NCBI GenBank assembly: GCA_910587175.1
Contig: CAJULH010000003.1
Span: forward strand, 1 to 64,000
Source: Candidatus Gastranaerophilales bacterium
Lineage (GTDB): Bacteria > Cyanobacteriota > Vampirovibrionia > Gastranaerophilales > Gastranaerophilaceae
Direction of reading: 5' to 3'
Length of the DNA stretch: 64,000 nt
The position numbers were made by a program, and so were the translations under genes. Within the stretch, counting starts at the first letter, position 1. Every line of letters begins with the position of its first letter. The notes under the pieces are model-generated. The model did not search any database. It was not told the DNA's origin and was given only the letters and a program-made list of their open reading frames with translations. Below, piece after piece: positions 54,313-63,323 of the stretch.

Positions 54313-55302
54313 ATGACCCTAAAGATTAATACAAAATTCAAGCTTATTTTGGGGCTTGGAAATAGAGATACCAAAAGCGCCATAGATACGGCGCTTTTGT
54401 ATGCAAATGTAGGTGTCAGATTCTTTGATGCTTCGCCTGAAATTTTACCGCAATTGGGCAATGCGCTTTTAAAAGCCGGATATAACAGAGATGAATTTAT
54501 TCTATGCGCTTCCGTTCCGTCTTTGGGGGATATCCATGGAAGGAAAGCAAATATAAGTTCTGTTGTGTGCTCGGGATGTACATTGTGTTCAAAAGATTGC
54601 CCCGAAAATGCCATTTTAAAAGATAAAAAGACAGGCAAATGCAGTGTTGATTCTAAAAAATGCATAGGGTGCGGGATGTGTAAAAAGCTTACAAATTGCT
54701 ATGCAATATCCTTTGAATATGGAAACCGCGAGCTGAATTGCCTGCAAGAACTTATTCAAAGCGGTTTTATGCTTGATATGACAGAATTTCACGCATCCAT
54801 TTCAAATAAAAAACAGATTTTAAAGGATTTCAGGGATATTTTATCTGTCTTTAAGGGTGATATAAGTGTTTGTATCAACAGAAGACAGTTTCCGCTTGAA
54901 GATACAGTAAAACTATTATCTGAATTAAAAAGACTATTCAGACTTGGAAACCCGGATGCCAATTTCTATGTGCAGGCGGATGGTGCCTCCATGAACGGTG
55001 GTGCTTCGGGCAAAGATTCAACTCTTGAGTGTATTTTATTTGCAAAAGAGCTTGTGCCGTATGGGTTTGATTTGATAATTTCGGGCGGGACTAATATAAA
55101 CACGCCAAAAATGGCTAAAAATGCCGGTATAGATCCTGTTATAGCCTATGGAACCTACGCAAGAAAAATAGTTTCAGGCGTCTCAAAGGATACGGCGCTT
55201 TTGCGTGCAAAAGAACTTTTCTTTGAAACTGAAAATCCGGGGTATGCTGCAGATTGTAGTATTGAGAATGATATTGAATGCAGCGCGGCGGTGAAATGCT
55301 AG
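54313..55302 (+). CDS. LdpA-like [4Fe-4S] protein
   Basis: 329 aa. N-terminal region LKINTKFKLILGLGNRDTKSAIDTALLYANVGVRFFD resembles the start of LdpA, the cyanobacterial redox protein that links light to the circadian clock. A ferredoxin-type insert has two cysteine sets, C86/89/92/96 (VCSGCTLCSKDCP) and C117/120/123 plus C129, fit for two [4Fe-4S] clusters. The C-terminal half (130-329) resembles the LdpA C-terminal domain. AAGGA precedes the ATG. In this apparently non-photosynthetic lineage it would need another role, such as redox sensing. Its stop overlaps tilS. Confidence 0.75.
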   Translation: MTLKINTKFKLILGLGNRDTKSAIDTALLYANVGVRFFDASPEILPQLGNALLKAGYNRDEFILCASVPSLGDIHGRKANISSVVCSGCTLCSKDCPENAILKDKKTGKCSVDSKKCIGCGMCKKLTNCYAISFEYGNRELNCLQELIQSGFMLDMTEFHASISNKKQILKDFRDILSVFKGDISVCINRRQFPLEDTVKLLSELKRLFRLGNPDANFYVQADGASMNGGASGKDSTLECILFAKELVPYGFDLIISGGTNINTPKMAKNAGIDPVIAYGTYARKIVSGVSKDTALLRAKELFFETENPGYAADCSIENDIECSAAVKC

Positions 55303-56282
55303 AAAAAACAGTTAATTTTTTGCAAAAATACAGTATAAAAAATGAAACAGTGCTCGCTGCTGTTTCGGGCGGTGTGGACAGTGTTGTTATGCTGCATATT
55401 TTGTGTACTTTGAAAAAAGAATTCGGACTGAATTTAAAAGTGGTTCATTTAAACCACAACTGGCGCGCCGAAGAATCCAAAAAGGATATGGAATTTGTAA
55501 AAAAACTTGCCAAGGATTCGAATTTAGAGTTTTATGCGGAAACTTTAGATGATGATGTTAAAAAAACAGAGCTTTCCGCACGTGATGAGCGGTATGCTTT
55601 CTTTGAAAGGGCTCTTCAAAAGTTTAATTCAAAGATTTGCTTCCTTGCCCATAATAAAAATGATAACGCGGAAACCCTTATATATCGTGTTATAAAAGGA
55701 ACAGGACCTTCAGGGCTTTCATCAATTCCAAAATGCCGCCCGCCGTATTATCGCCCTTTGATTAATTTTTCCCGTTTTGAAATTGAAGAATACGCAAAAT
55801 CAAACAGGCTTAAATACAGACTGGATGCCTCAAATGAGGATACGCAGTATAAAAGAAACTTTATCAGAAAGAATATTCTGCCTGAGATGGAGAAAATTAA
55901 CAAAAATGCAGTTGATGCAATAAATTCCCTCATAAACCTTTCGGATGAAAGAAACGATATATTGGAAGATTATCTTAAAAGCATTGAAAATACTGTGTTT
56001 GAAGCCGGAAGTGAAAGCTTCGCGCACAACAAGCCCACTATAAAGAGAGATGCGTTTTTATCCTTAAAAGAACCATTGCAGCGGGAAATTATCTCAAGGT
56101 ATTTTAAAGGTATTTTAAAAAACAGGGACTATAAGACGATTCTAAGAATTCAAAATTTTATTAAAGAAAATGAAAATTCTACCCTTTCAATCAATGCAGA
56201 CAGTTTTTTGAAGGTTTTCAGAGGCTCTGTATTTTTGTACAAAAGGGAAAAACCAAAGAAGGAGGCGGATTATGATGGATAA
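55296..56282 (+). CDS. tilS: tRNA(Ile)-lysidine synthase
   Basis: About 328 aa from ATG 55296 (MLEKTVNF), which overlaps the ldpA stop in ATGCTAG; a 55278 start would add six residues. It modifies cytidine at position 34 of tRNA-Ile2 to lysidine so AUA is read as Ile. The PP-loop SGGVDS is at residues 23-28, followed by HLNHNWRAEESKKD and AHNKNDNAETLIYRVIKGTGPSGL. The C-terminal part is shorter than in Escherichia coli TilS. It overlaps hpt by 11 bp; the tilS-hpt pair is a common neighbourhood. Confidence 0.95.
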   Translation: MLEKTVNFLQKYSIKNETVLAAVSGGVDSVVMLHILCTLKKEFGLNLKVVHLNHNWRAEESKKDMEFVKKLAKDSNLEFYAETLDDDVKKTELSARDERYAFFERALQKFNSKICFLAHNKNDNAETLIYRVIKGTGPSGLSSIPKCRPPYYRPLINFSRFEIEEYAKSNRLKYRLDASNEDTQYKRNFIRKNILPEMEKINKNAVDAINSLINLSDERNDILEDYLKSIENTVFEAGSESFAHNKPTIKRDAFLSLKEPLQREIISRYFKGILKNRDYKTILRIQNFIKENENSTLSINADSFLKVFRGSVFLYKREKPKKEADYDG

Positions 56283-56811
56283 AACCCTTAAAACCCTTAT
56301 AGGCAGCGAGGATTTAACAAAAGAAATTAAAAATCTGGCAGACAGAATAAATGCTTATTATGCTGAAAAATATTCACTGAATGAGGAGCTTACCATTGTT
56401 TGTGTTTTAAAAGGTGCAGTTATGTTTTTTACAGAATTATCCAAACACCTTAAAATGCCGCTCAGGATGGAGTTTGTAAGTCTTTCAAGCTACGGCGCCG
56501 GTGAAAAATCTTCCGGTAAAGTTTCTGCGCTGAGCCTGTCTCTTCCGCCTTTAGAGAATAAAAATGTTCTTGTGGTGGAAGATATTATGGACACAGGGCT
56601 TACTTTGAAATTTTTACTTGATTTTATCAAGACAAAATGCAAGGCTAATGATGTGAAACTTGCAGTTATGTGCGATAAAAAATGTGCCAGAAAATATGAT
56701 ATTTCACCGGATTTCTATGCAATTGACGTGGATGATAAATTCATTGTAGGCTTTGGGCTTGATTATAATGAACTATACCGCAACCTGCCATATATCGGGT
56801 ATTTTGAGTGA
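56272..56811 (+). CDS. hpt: Hypoxanthine phosphoribosyltransferase
   Basis: 179 aa. Salvages hypoxanthine and guanine to IMP and GMP with PRPP. The PRPP-binding motif is VLVVEDIMDTGLTLKFLL, and SYGAGEKSSG is the flexible loop. Its start lies inside tilS. ftsH, the usual third gene of the tilS-hpt-ftsH block in other bacteria, is absent; two small membrane proteins follow instead. Confidence 0.95.
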   Translation: MMDKTLKTLIGSEDLTKEIKNLADRINAYYAEKYSLNEELTIVCVLKGAVMFFTELSKHLKMPLRMEFVSLSSYGAGEKSSGKVSALSLSLPPLENKNVLVVEDIMDTGLTLKFLLDFIKTKCKANDVKLAVMCDKKCARKYDISPDFYAIDVDDKFIVGFGLDYNELYRNLPYIGYFE

Positions 56812-56862
56812 TTATTACAAAGAAAATCAGCATCATTGCCCTTGTTTTAGAATAAATGTATA

Positions 56863-57129
56863 ATGATGGGTATGGAAGAAGAAAAACTAAAAATTTTAGA
56901 GTTAAGAGTTAAAGATTTAATATCTTCAAAACAATTAATTATAAGTATTTTAATTGTTTTGGTAGGTGGGATTTCAGGGCTATTTTTTATAGAAAACAGT
57001 TTGCCAAGAAATTTCCTCATTTGTTTTGGTATATTTTACGCTTTAATTCTAATAAAAGATTTCAATAATACCAATTCTGAAATTAGAAAATATTTATACA
57101 AAAATAAAAAGGGCGGTAAAAATGGCTAA
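56863..57129 (+). CDS. Small membrane protein, 88 aa
   Basis: 88 aa (ATG at 56863; ATG 56872 is an alternative). Two hydrophobic helices (about 26-45 and 50-66) and a basic C-terminus. TATAAT at about 56858 overlaps the start codon and could be a promoter for a shorter form. Its stop overlaps the start of the 49-aa gene by 8 bp. Not recognised. Confidence 0.5.
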   Translation: MMGMEEEKLKILELRVKDLISSKQLIISILIVLVGGISGLFFIENSLPRNFLICFGIFYALILIKDFNNTNSEIRKYLYKNKKGGKNG

Positions 57130-57271
57130 TATAATCGGAGATATAATTACTTATTTTGCAATGACCATAATGGGCATACTTGTGATTTTACATGCAATAA
57201 ATTCTTTTACCCGGAAAAATAAATATGAAGATACTATTGATGAATTTGCCTTAAAAGATGGTCATTCATAA
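57122..57271 (+). CDS. Small membrane protein, 49 aa
   Basis: ATG at 57122 with AAGGGCGG upstream opens a 49-codon frame (MANIIGDIITYFAMTIMGILVILH...), ending TAA at 57271. One transmembrane helix (about 6-28) and a charged tail (TRKNKYEDTIDEFALKDG). It overlaps the 88-aa gene by 8 bp, so coupled translation. Function unknown. Confidence 0.6.
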   Translation: MANIIGDIITYFAMTIMGILVILHAINSFTRKNKYEDTIDEFALKDGHS

Positions 57272-57275
57272 AATT

Positions 57276-57809
57276 TTACAAAAACCACCATCTGCAAATA
57301 ATAACTGCAGCAATAATGCCGGCGGCATCTGCTAAAATTCCTGTTAACACTGCATGGCGGAATTTTTTAATCCCAACGGCGCCAAAATAAACAGATAAAA
57401 CATAAAATGTAGTTTCAGAACTTCCTGTGATGACAGCCGCAAGCTTTGCTGCGTATGAATCTGTACCGTTTGCATTTACAATATCTGAAAATACTCCAAG
57501 TGTTGCACCGCCCGAAAGAGACCGTGTCAGCATCAAAGGAAGGGTGTCAACCGGAATTTTATAAAATTCAAGAGTATTTTGCAGTGCGCCGGTTAACCAT
57601 TCTATGGCTCCTGAGGCGCGAAACATAGCCACTGCTGCCATTATTGCCACCAGATACGGAATAATTTTAATGCTTACCCAAAAGCCTTCTTTTGCCCCCT
57701 CTGTAAAAGCTTCATAGGCTGGCACCCTTTTTACAAATGCAGATATAAGGATAATTAGTATTATTGCGGGCAAAATACATACAGAAAGGGAATTCAAGAT
57801 TTCTTTCAT
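57276..57809 (-). CDS. spmB: Spore maturation protein B homologue (Gate-domain membrane protein)
   Basis: 177 aa, multi-pass membrane protein with the nucleoside-recognition/Gate fold: VWVSIKIIPYLVAIMAAVAMFRASGAIEW-like helices, SLSGGATLGVFSDI, and GSSETTFYVLSVYFGAVGIKK, typical of SpmB. Named after Bacillus sporulation genes but widespread in non-sporulating bacteria, where its role is unclear. It starts directly after the spmA stop (57810/57809), so the two form a unit. Confidence 0.9.
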   Translation of the reverse strand: MKEILNSLSVCILPAIILIILISAFVKRVPAYEAFTEGAKEGFWVSIKIIPYLVAIMAAVAMFRASGAIEWLTGALQNTLEFYKIPVDTLPLMLTRSLSGGATLGVFSDIVNANGTDSYAAKLAAVITGSSETTFYVLSVYFGAVGIKKFRHAVLTGILADAAGIIAAVIICRWWFL

Positions 57810-58598
57810 CTAAAATCCCCCCTTTCTTTTTAGCCTCTTCAGTCTGTTTGCTTTTTCTTCTTTTTCTATAAAGCTTTTAGCACTGATTTTCCTTGGAAAA
57901 AGTCCTTCGTTTTGACTGTCTTTTGCAGTATTTTTTTGTTTTTTTGAAAAACCTTTAAATTTATCTTTGTGCTTTTTTGTACATTCATTTGCAGGTTCCC
58001 TTATGCTATTTTCCCTAAAAAACGGAGCTAAGATTTTTGCAATTAATATTGCAAGAATAAATGCTACGCTTGTTACAATCAATGTTGGAAGAATAATTTC
58101 TGTCGGGTTTTCAGCTTTTGCTGCAAGTAAAATTGCAATGACGCTTGCAGGAATTAACTGAAACCCCGCGGTGTTCATCCCGAGAAAAATACACATAGAG
58201 TTTGAAGCGGTGTCTTTGGAACTTCCTGATTTTTTTGCTTCTTCTTTTAAATCCTGCATTGTTTTTATTCCAAATGGCGTTGCTGCGTTTGCTAAGCCAA
58301 GGGCATTTGCACTGAAGTTAAGCGCTATATTTGAAAAGGCAGGACTATTTTTTGGGAGTTCATTAAAAATCAGCCTTAAAGCTGGGCTTATAATCCTTGA
58401 AAACCACAGAACAAGACCGCTTTTTTGGGCAATGCGTACAATGCCGAGCCAAAATGCCATAATCCCGACAAGCGCAATTGCAATATTTACGGCACTTTGC
58501 ACTGATTCAAGCATTGCATTTGTAACATCATTTAATCTGCCGTTTATCGCGCCAAAAATTATAGAAATTGCAATTAAACCGCCCCATATATAATTCAT
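57810..58598 (-). CDS. spmA: Spore maturation protein A homologue with basic extension
   Basis: 262 aa; SpmA is usually about 195. The first ~200 residues are the Gate fold (VGIMAFWLGIVRIAQKSGLVLW, ANALGLANAATPFGIKTMQDL, SMCIFLGMNTAGFQLIPASVIAI). Residues ~200-262 are a soluble, strongly basic extension (KKHKDKFKGFSKKQKNTAK, NRLKRLKRKGG), probably cytoplasmic and able to bind acidic phospholipids or nucleic acid. It lies 8 bp after the acidic 257-aa gene. Paired with spmB. Confidence 0.9.
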   Translation of the reverse strand: MNYIWGGLIAISIIFGAINGRLNDVTNAMLESVQSAVNIAIALVGIMAFWLGIVRIAQKSGLVLWFSRIISPALRLIFNELPKNSPAFSNIALNFSANALGLANAATPFGIKTMQDLKEEAKKSGSSKDTASNSMCIFLGMNTAGFQLIPASVIAILLAAKAENPTEIILPTLIVTSVAFILAILIAKILAPFFRENSIREPANECTKKHKDKFKGFSKKQKNTAKDSQNEGLFPRKISAKSFIEKEEKANRLKRLKRKGGF

Positions 58599-58606
58599 AA
58601 TATTCC

Positions 58607-59380
58607 TTAGTGCCTTACAAGGTCGTAATTGTGATAGTTCCAGGCATTCTGGTTTATTGTATATTTTGTAGCAAGACCGTTTTTAATTGTTTCAATCAAT
58701 ACTCTCTCTATTGCATTTTGAATGGTTTCAGAATTTGCCAGACGTCCAAATGCGGGATATAACTTTGCATTCAACTGTTTTAGACTGAATTCTTTAATAT
58801 TTTCAATTTCATCCAGATAGCAGGCACCCGCCACAAATTCATCCAGGGGAGTATTTATATTTTTATTCTTTATATATTCTTCAAATGTCAGAATTTTAGC
58901 TTCTTTTGTGTCTTTAGCTGTGTTTGCACCCTCTTTTTTTGAAGGTTCTTTTACTACAACTGTTATATTTTTTTCATCTTCTTTTTCCAGAACATTTCTG
59001 TTTTCGCTAAAGTCCAAAGCATCATCAATGCAAGAGATATCGCATTCTACATCTTCCAGCTTAATATCTGTTTCATTGACATTACTGTCTTTCTGTGTTT
59101 TGGACTCTGCTTCTTCGGATTTATCTTCCGCCTTTTCTTCTTCCGGTGCTGCAACTTCTTCTTCGGGCTTATTTTCAGGCTCTGCTTTTTTTCCTAAATT
59201 GCCATATTCAAGCTTTGCAGCTTCTTTGAAATTGGTCTCAAAATTTTCCCATTCCTCTTTTTTATAGAGCATGGATTTTACATATTGGTCAAATTCGCTT
59301 CCTATAATATCGGGGATGTCGCTTGCAAGCGATAATTCGCAAACATCATTATATTTCACGGTTAATCTGTATTTTGCCAT
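58607..59380 (-). CDS. Acidic protein of unknown function, 257 aa
   Basis: 257 aa. Residues 1-65 begin MAKYRLTVKYNDVCELSLAS, similar in pattern to the neighbouring 44-aa protein (MAEYVFKIKKGEIEIEIS). An acidic low-complexity linker (Glu/Lys/Ala rich, about 65-150) follows, then a helical C-terminal domain (about 165-257) with an IENIKEFSLKQLNAKLYPAFGRLAN segment. No family recognised. Located upstream of spmA with a gap of only 8 bp, so co-transcribed. Confidence 0.6.
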   Translation of the reverse strand: MAKYRLTVKYNDVCELSLASDIPDIIGSEFDQYVKSMLYKKEEWENFETNFKEAAKLEYGNLGKKAEPENKPEEEVAAPEEEKAEDKSEEAESKTQKDSNVNETDIKLEDVECDISCIDDALDFSENRNVLEKEDEKNITVVVKEPSKKEGANTAKDTKEAKILTFEEYIKNKNINTPLDEFVAGACYLDEIENIKEFSLKQLNAKLYPAFGRLANSETIQNAIERVLIETIKNGLATKYTINQNAWNYHNYDLVRH

Positions 59381-59392
59381 AAACTACACCTT

Positions 59393-59527
59393 TTAGGCTT
59401 GGGCATTACTCTGTTTCAGGATATCTTCACGCCATTTTGACAATTCATCTTCTATAAACTTCGCCTCGTCAGATGAAATTTCAATCTCAATTTCGCCTTT
59501 TTTTATTTTAAAAACATATTCTGCCAT
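59393..59527 (-). CDS. Small protein, 44 aa, unknown function
   Basis: ATG (59527, minus strand) with AAGGAG upstream opens a 44-codon frame: MAEYVFKIKKGEIEIEIS, then a helix (SSDEAKFIEDELSKWREDIL). Its N-terminal beta pattern resembles the start of the following 257-aa protein, suggesting a duplicated module. Its stop lies 12 bp before that gene's start. The clear ribosome-binding site makes it likely to be translated. Confidence 0.6.
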   Translation of the reverse strand: MAEYVFKIKKGEIEIEISSDEAKFIEDELSKWREDILKQSNAQA

Positions 59528-59799
59528 ATATGAAGCTCCTTTTAACTTATTCTTATTATCTTATATATTCAAACTTTTTACAATATTTTTTTGACTTTTT
59601 AAAAGAAATTATTAATTAAAAAGAGTAAAAGCTTTTCCGGCCTGCCATCATGCCGTATTGTTTTTATAAGAATGGTCGAATATTTATCAACTTTAGTTCA
59701 TTCAATAAAAAATCATCTGTTTGAATGACAAAATACTTAGGCATTTTCCCTATACTAATGTTTGGGAGAATAGGTTTTTAAAATTTAAAGGCAAAATCA

Positions 59800-61743
59800 G
59801 TGTTTAATTACAACTTGATAAACCCTATAAATATTACATACAGAAACCCAAAGCAAGACCCTGCCTATAAAAAGGAGGATGCAAAGGGCTTTGCGGATGG
59901 TGATGTGCTTTCTCCTCTAAATCCTGATGAAAACAGGGGGCAAAGACATTTTCCAAACGGAAATAAAGTCCAGATAGACTATACTAAGAACAAGGTAAAT
60001 ATTGCGCAGGTTATCGAAGATTTTAAAAGTACTATTGCCGCAATTAATGCGCCTGAGGATATTTCAGGAGAGGTAAATTCCTACCTTGGTTTGGTTGAAA
60101 TTGAATCCAAAAAAGAAAAACCGTCAAGAGAGATTATACTTTCAAACCTTAGGAACGCATCCAAAATTTCCGACAGGTTTATTGAAGACAGCCTGAAAAA
60201 GCCTTCTACCGTTGTGGAAGACTGGGTAAATGCACTCTTTTTACAGAATGTGGAATTAAAATCTGACCCAAGCTTTGTAAATGAAGCATTCAGGGTGCAG
60301 ATTCCTGAAAATAAAGGGCAAAACGCTGATGTTTCAAATGCGGCAGACGGAGTATCCGTGTCTGATGCCGGAGTTTCTGCAGGGCACAATGATACTGAAG
60401 TATTTAATATTGTTTCTGATGCTGGAGCTTTAAATAATAACGAAAATGCAGCCAATGTCTCAAATGTTGCCCAAGGCGCTGCTTTAGATTTGGTTTCCGC
60501 ATCAAATGATTTTCAAAATTCATCTTTAAATATTTATGATATTCCGCAAAACAAGGTTACTTTAAGCGAAATTAAACCTATTGGTCAGGCGAATATTGAA
60601 TATTTTGATACCGGTGTTGTCCAAAATAAATCTGTATCTGAAGGGCATTCTGCCGGTGTTCAGGATATTCCGGCAAAAATGCCTGAAGTTTTTGCATCTG
60701 CAATGCCGGATGCAGATTACAGGGAAATTGAAGCGCAGCTTCAAATTGCGGACAGATATCAGCAGAGTGTAAAAAATTTAACCTATTCGACTACGGCGCC
60801 CGATGAGGGCAAAGCTATTGCTTTTACGGGTGCCGCTTCTTTTGAGAATCAGGTTTATAAAATAAGTTCTGCTGCAAATGCTTTAGATTCCGGGAAACCT
60901 GTGGCAGATATCCAGGGAGCGGCGCAGAATACGGTTGTTTCCACTGCGGCTTTAGAACCCGTTTCTGCTATTTCCGCTGACAAGCAGACTGCAATTCCTG
61001 TTTTAAAACAGCTTTCAGAAGAAGAAAAGGCTGCCAGAAATAATTTTGTGCGCGCAAAAAGGATTGTAAAAGAAAACGGCGACCCTTATAACGCTCTGAA
61101 ACTCTATGATGAAGCATTGAAATTAGTTCAAAATTCAGATGATGAAAACCTGAAGGCTGCCATTCATTTTGAAAGAGGCAAAGTTTTTGACGATTATGAC
61201 TATGCGGAGTTTGCCCTGAAAGACTACAATAGCGCTACAAAATGCAGTGATAATAATCTTAAAACCCACGCCCATCTTAAGATGGGTAGGATTTATGATG
61301 ATTATGTAATGTTTGACCCTGCTGTGGAACAGTATTCACTTGCGGTTGAAACTTCCGAGGAGGCTAAAAACCTTGCAGGAAAAACAAAAGCGCTAAGATA
61401 TCTGGCAGGAATCTTTGCAGACCGCTACGATAAAGAAAATACGGAAATTTTTAACACACTTGCCATTGATGCTGCGCATGAAACCGGCAGTATTAAACTC
61501 ATTGCAAAAACTTTGATGGAGGCTGCTGAAAATTTTGAATACGTCGGTGAAGATACAAAGGCGCTAAAAACCTACAAAGAGGCTGCAAAAGTACTGTTTG
61601 AAACGGGCGATTATAACCTGCTTTCAAAAAATTATGAATCTGCATCTGAAATTATGGAAAGGCTTGGAAATGGCGCTAAAGCAATGAGTCTTTTATCAAA
61701 AGCTCTTCAGTATCGTCAAAAAGCTGAACTTCAAACGGCTTAA
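59800..61743 (+). CDS. Large protein with C-terminal TPR repeats
   Basis: 647 aa from GTG 59800 (AAAGG upstream). The first ~400 residues are low-complexity (Asn/Ala/Ser/Val) and probably disordered, with IAFTGAASF near 347. The C-terminal 420-640 contains TPR-like helices (ALKLYDEALKLVQNSDDENLKAAIHFERGK and on). No signal peptide. It overlaps aroB head-on by 68 bp at the 3' ends (61676-61743). Function unknown; scaffolding is possible. Confidence 0.75.
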   Translation: MFNYNLINPINITYRNPKQDPAYKKEDAKGFADGDVLSPLNPDENRGQRHFPNGNKVQIDYTKNKVNIAQVIEDFKSTIAAINAPEDISGEVNSYLGLVEIESKKEKPSREIILSNLRNASKISDRFIEDSLKKPSTVVEDWVNALFLQNVELKSDPSFVNEAFRVQIPENKGQNADVSNAADGVSVSDAGVSAGHNDTEVFNIVSDAGALNNNENAANVSNVAQGAALDLVSASNDFQNSSLNIYDIPQNKVTLSEIKPIGQANIEYFDTGVVQNKSVSEGHSAGVQDIPAKMPEVFASAMPDADYREIEAQLQIADRYQQSVKNLTYSTTAPDEGKAIAFTGAASFENQVYKISSAANALDSGKPVADIQGAAQNTVVSTAALEPVSAISADKQTAIPVLKQLSEEEKAARNNFVRAKRIVKENGDPYNALKLYDEALKLVQNSDDENLKAAIHFERGKVFDDYDYAEFALKDYNSATKCSDNNLKTHAHLKMGRIYDDYVMFDPAVEQYSLAVETSEEAKNLAGKTKALRYLAGIFADRYDKENTEIFNTLAIDAAHETGSIKLIAKTLMEAAENFEYVGEDTKALKTYKEAAKVLFETGDYNLLSKNYESASEIMERLGNGAKAMSLLSKALQYRQKAELQTA

Positions 61744-62806
61744 CCGGCAGCACCAGTTTGATTTTTGAATGACTCACTTTTTTGTCGGATTTCATCGCAT
61801 CAAACATTTTTTCTTTGTTAAAGTTTTTCATTGTGTCTGAAATCAGTCCGTAGTCTTTAATTAGATTGACAGCATCGCTGAAATACTTATCATCAATGAG
61901 CTTTCGCTTCAATGCTGCTTGAAATGCCATCACCATGCCTGCTGCCACAGCTTCCCCATGGGTATATTTTTTATAATTTGTTATTTTTTCAACAGCATGC
62001 CCAAATGTGTGACCAAAGTTTAAAATTGCCCGTAAACCCTTTTCACACTCATCTTTTGAGACTACCGCCGCCTTCATTGAAACTGAAATGTAAATAATTT
62101 CTTCCCAATATTCCTTTAAAGCATCATAGAGTGCGCTGTCTGTTTTTTTATCCTGCAGCACCGTGTTTAGGATATTTTTCAGGAAACTAAAAAAGTTGAA
62201 ATTTTTCTGCGAAGTGCTATTATTCGCTCCCAGAGCGGTTTTTTCAATAAAAGCATACTTTAAAACTTCACCAAGTCCTGTTTTTATTTGTCTTATATCA
62301 AGCGTATCAAGGGTTTTGGGGTCAATAATTACAAGCTTTGGCTGCTTAAAAGCCCCGATTAGATTTTTGCCGCACGGATGATTAAAACCTGTCTTTCCGC
62401 CCACAGAGGAATCCACCTGGGATAGAAGGGTGGTAGGAACCTGGACGTAGTCTACCCCTCTTAAAACACTTGCGGCTGCAAATCCGGCTAAATCTCCCAC
62501 AACGCCGCCGCCAAATGCTATAATGCAGTCACCGCGTTCGATTTTAGCCTTTAAAAGTCTGCTAATAATGTATTCAAAGGTTTTAAAATTTTTAAATTTT
62601 TCCCCGTCTTCAATTTCTATAACATTTTCAAATCCTTTTAAAAATTCAGGATAAATTTTTGCAATAGTTTTATTTGTAATTACAAAATATCTGCGTCCTG
62701 CGCCTAAATGCTCTTTTAATAAGGTTTTAGATTCATTTAACGCCCCCTCTTTAATAATTATCGGGTAGCTTCTGCTATTTGTCAGTTCAACTGTTAATTT
62801 TTTCAT
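61676..62806 (-). CDS. aroB: 3-dehydroquinate synthase
   Basis: 376 aa from ATG 62806 (MKKLTVELTN); a TTG start three codons upstream is possible. Second shikimate-pathway step, NAD- and Zn-dependent. GGGVVGDLAGFAAASVLRG and QVPTTLLSQVDSSVGGKTG (NAD and substrate binding), and HTFGHAVEK with HGEAVAAGM (metal His) are present. The C-terminal 22 codons overlap the convergent TPR gene. aroB follows aroK with a short overlap, an aroC-aroK-aroB operon. Confidence 0.97.
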   Translation of the reverse strand: MKKLTVELTNSRSYPIIIKEGALNESKTLLKEHLGAGRRYFVITNKTIAKIYPEFLKGFENVIEIEDGEKFKNFKTFEYIISRLLKAKIERGDCIIAFGGGVVGDLAGFAAASVLRGVDYVQVPTTLLSQVDSSVGGKTGFNHPCGKNLIGAFKQPKLVIIDPKTLDTLDIRQIKTGLGEVLKYAFIEKTALGANNSTSQKNFNFFSFLKNILNTVLQDKKTDSALYDALKEYWEEIIYISVSMKAAVVSKDECEKGLRAILNFGHTFGHAVEKITNYKKYTHGEAVAAGMVMAFQAALKRKLIDDKYFSDAVNLIKDYGLISDTMKNFNKEKMFDAMKSDKKVSHSKIKLVLPVKPFEVQLFDDTEELLIKDSLL

Positions 62807-63323
62807 AAATCCCAACTATCTCATCCACTATTGCTTTTGCACTCTTTCCTACGGTATCTATTTTAAAATCCGTACATTCATATTTTGCCTTTCTTTGGCT
62901 TAAGATTTCTTTGAGTGTTTTTTTCGGGTCTTTTGTCATTAGGAGCGGACGCTTTGTGTCATCCTTTATTCTTTCGTATAAAACGTCATAAGGGGCATAA
63001 AGATAGTATGTACGTCCGATTTCTCTTAGCTTGTTTATATTCTTTTTGGATTCAACAATCCCTCCGCCTGTTGATATGACAAGGTTTTTGCCGGGCTCTA
63101 TGCCGCAAATAGTGTCACATTCCATCTCTCTGAATTTTTCTTCGCCGTAAAGCCTGAAAATTTCAGGAATAGTAAGCTTTTGCGTCTCTTCGATTAAATT
63201 ATCCAAATCAATAAACCCGAGTTTTAATTTTCTTGATAAAATGCTGCCCACGGTGGATTTTCCGGCACCCATCATACCGGTTAAAATTATCGTCTTATTT
63301 TTTGCACTAGAATTTTTTTGCAT
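62787..63323 (-). CDS. aroK: Shikimate kinase
   Basis: 178 aa from ATG 63323 (MQKNSSAKNKT); longer starts (63332, 63386) are possible but lie in the end of aroC. It phosphorylates shikimate. Walker A is GMMGAGKSTVGS, shikimate-binding FIDLDNLIEE, ISTGGGIVESKK and a lid near DDTKRPLLM. Overlaps both neighbours by about 20 bp, so translation is likely coupled. Confidence 0.94.
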   Translation of the reverse strand: MQKNSSAKNKTIILTGMMGAGKSTVGSILSRKLKLGFIDLDNLIEETQKLTIPEIFRLYGEEKFREMECDTICGIEPGKNLVISTGGGIVESKKNINKLREIGRTYYLYAPYDVLYERIKDDTKRPLLMTKDPKKTLKEILSQRKAKYECTDFKIDTVGKSAKAIVDEIVGIYEKINS

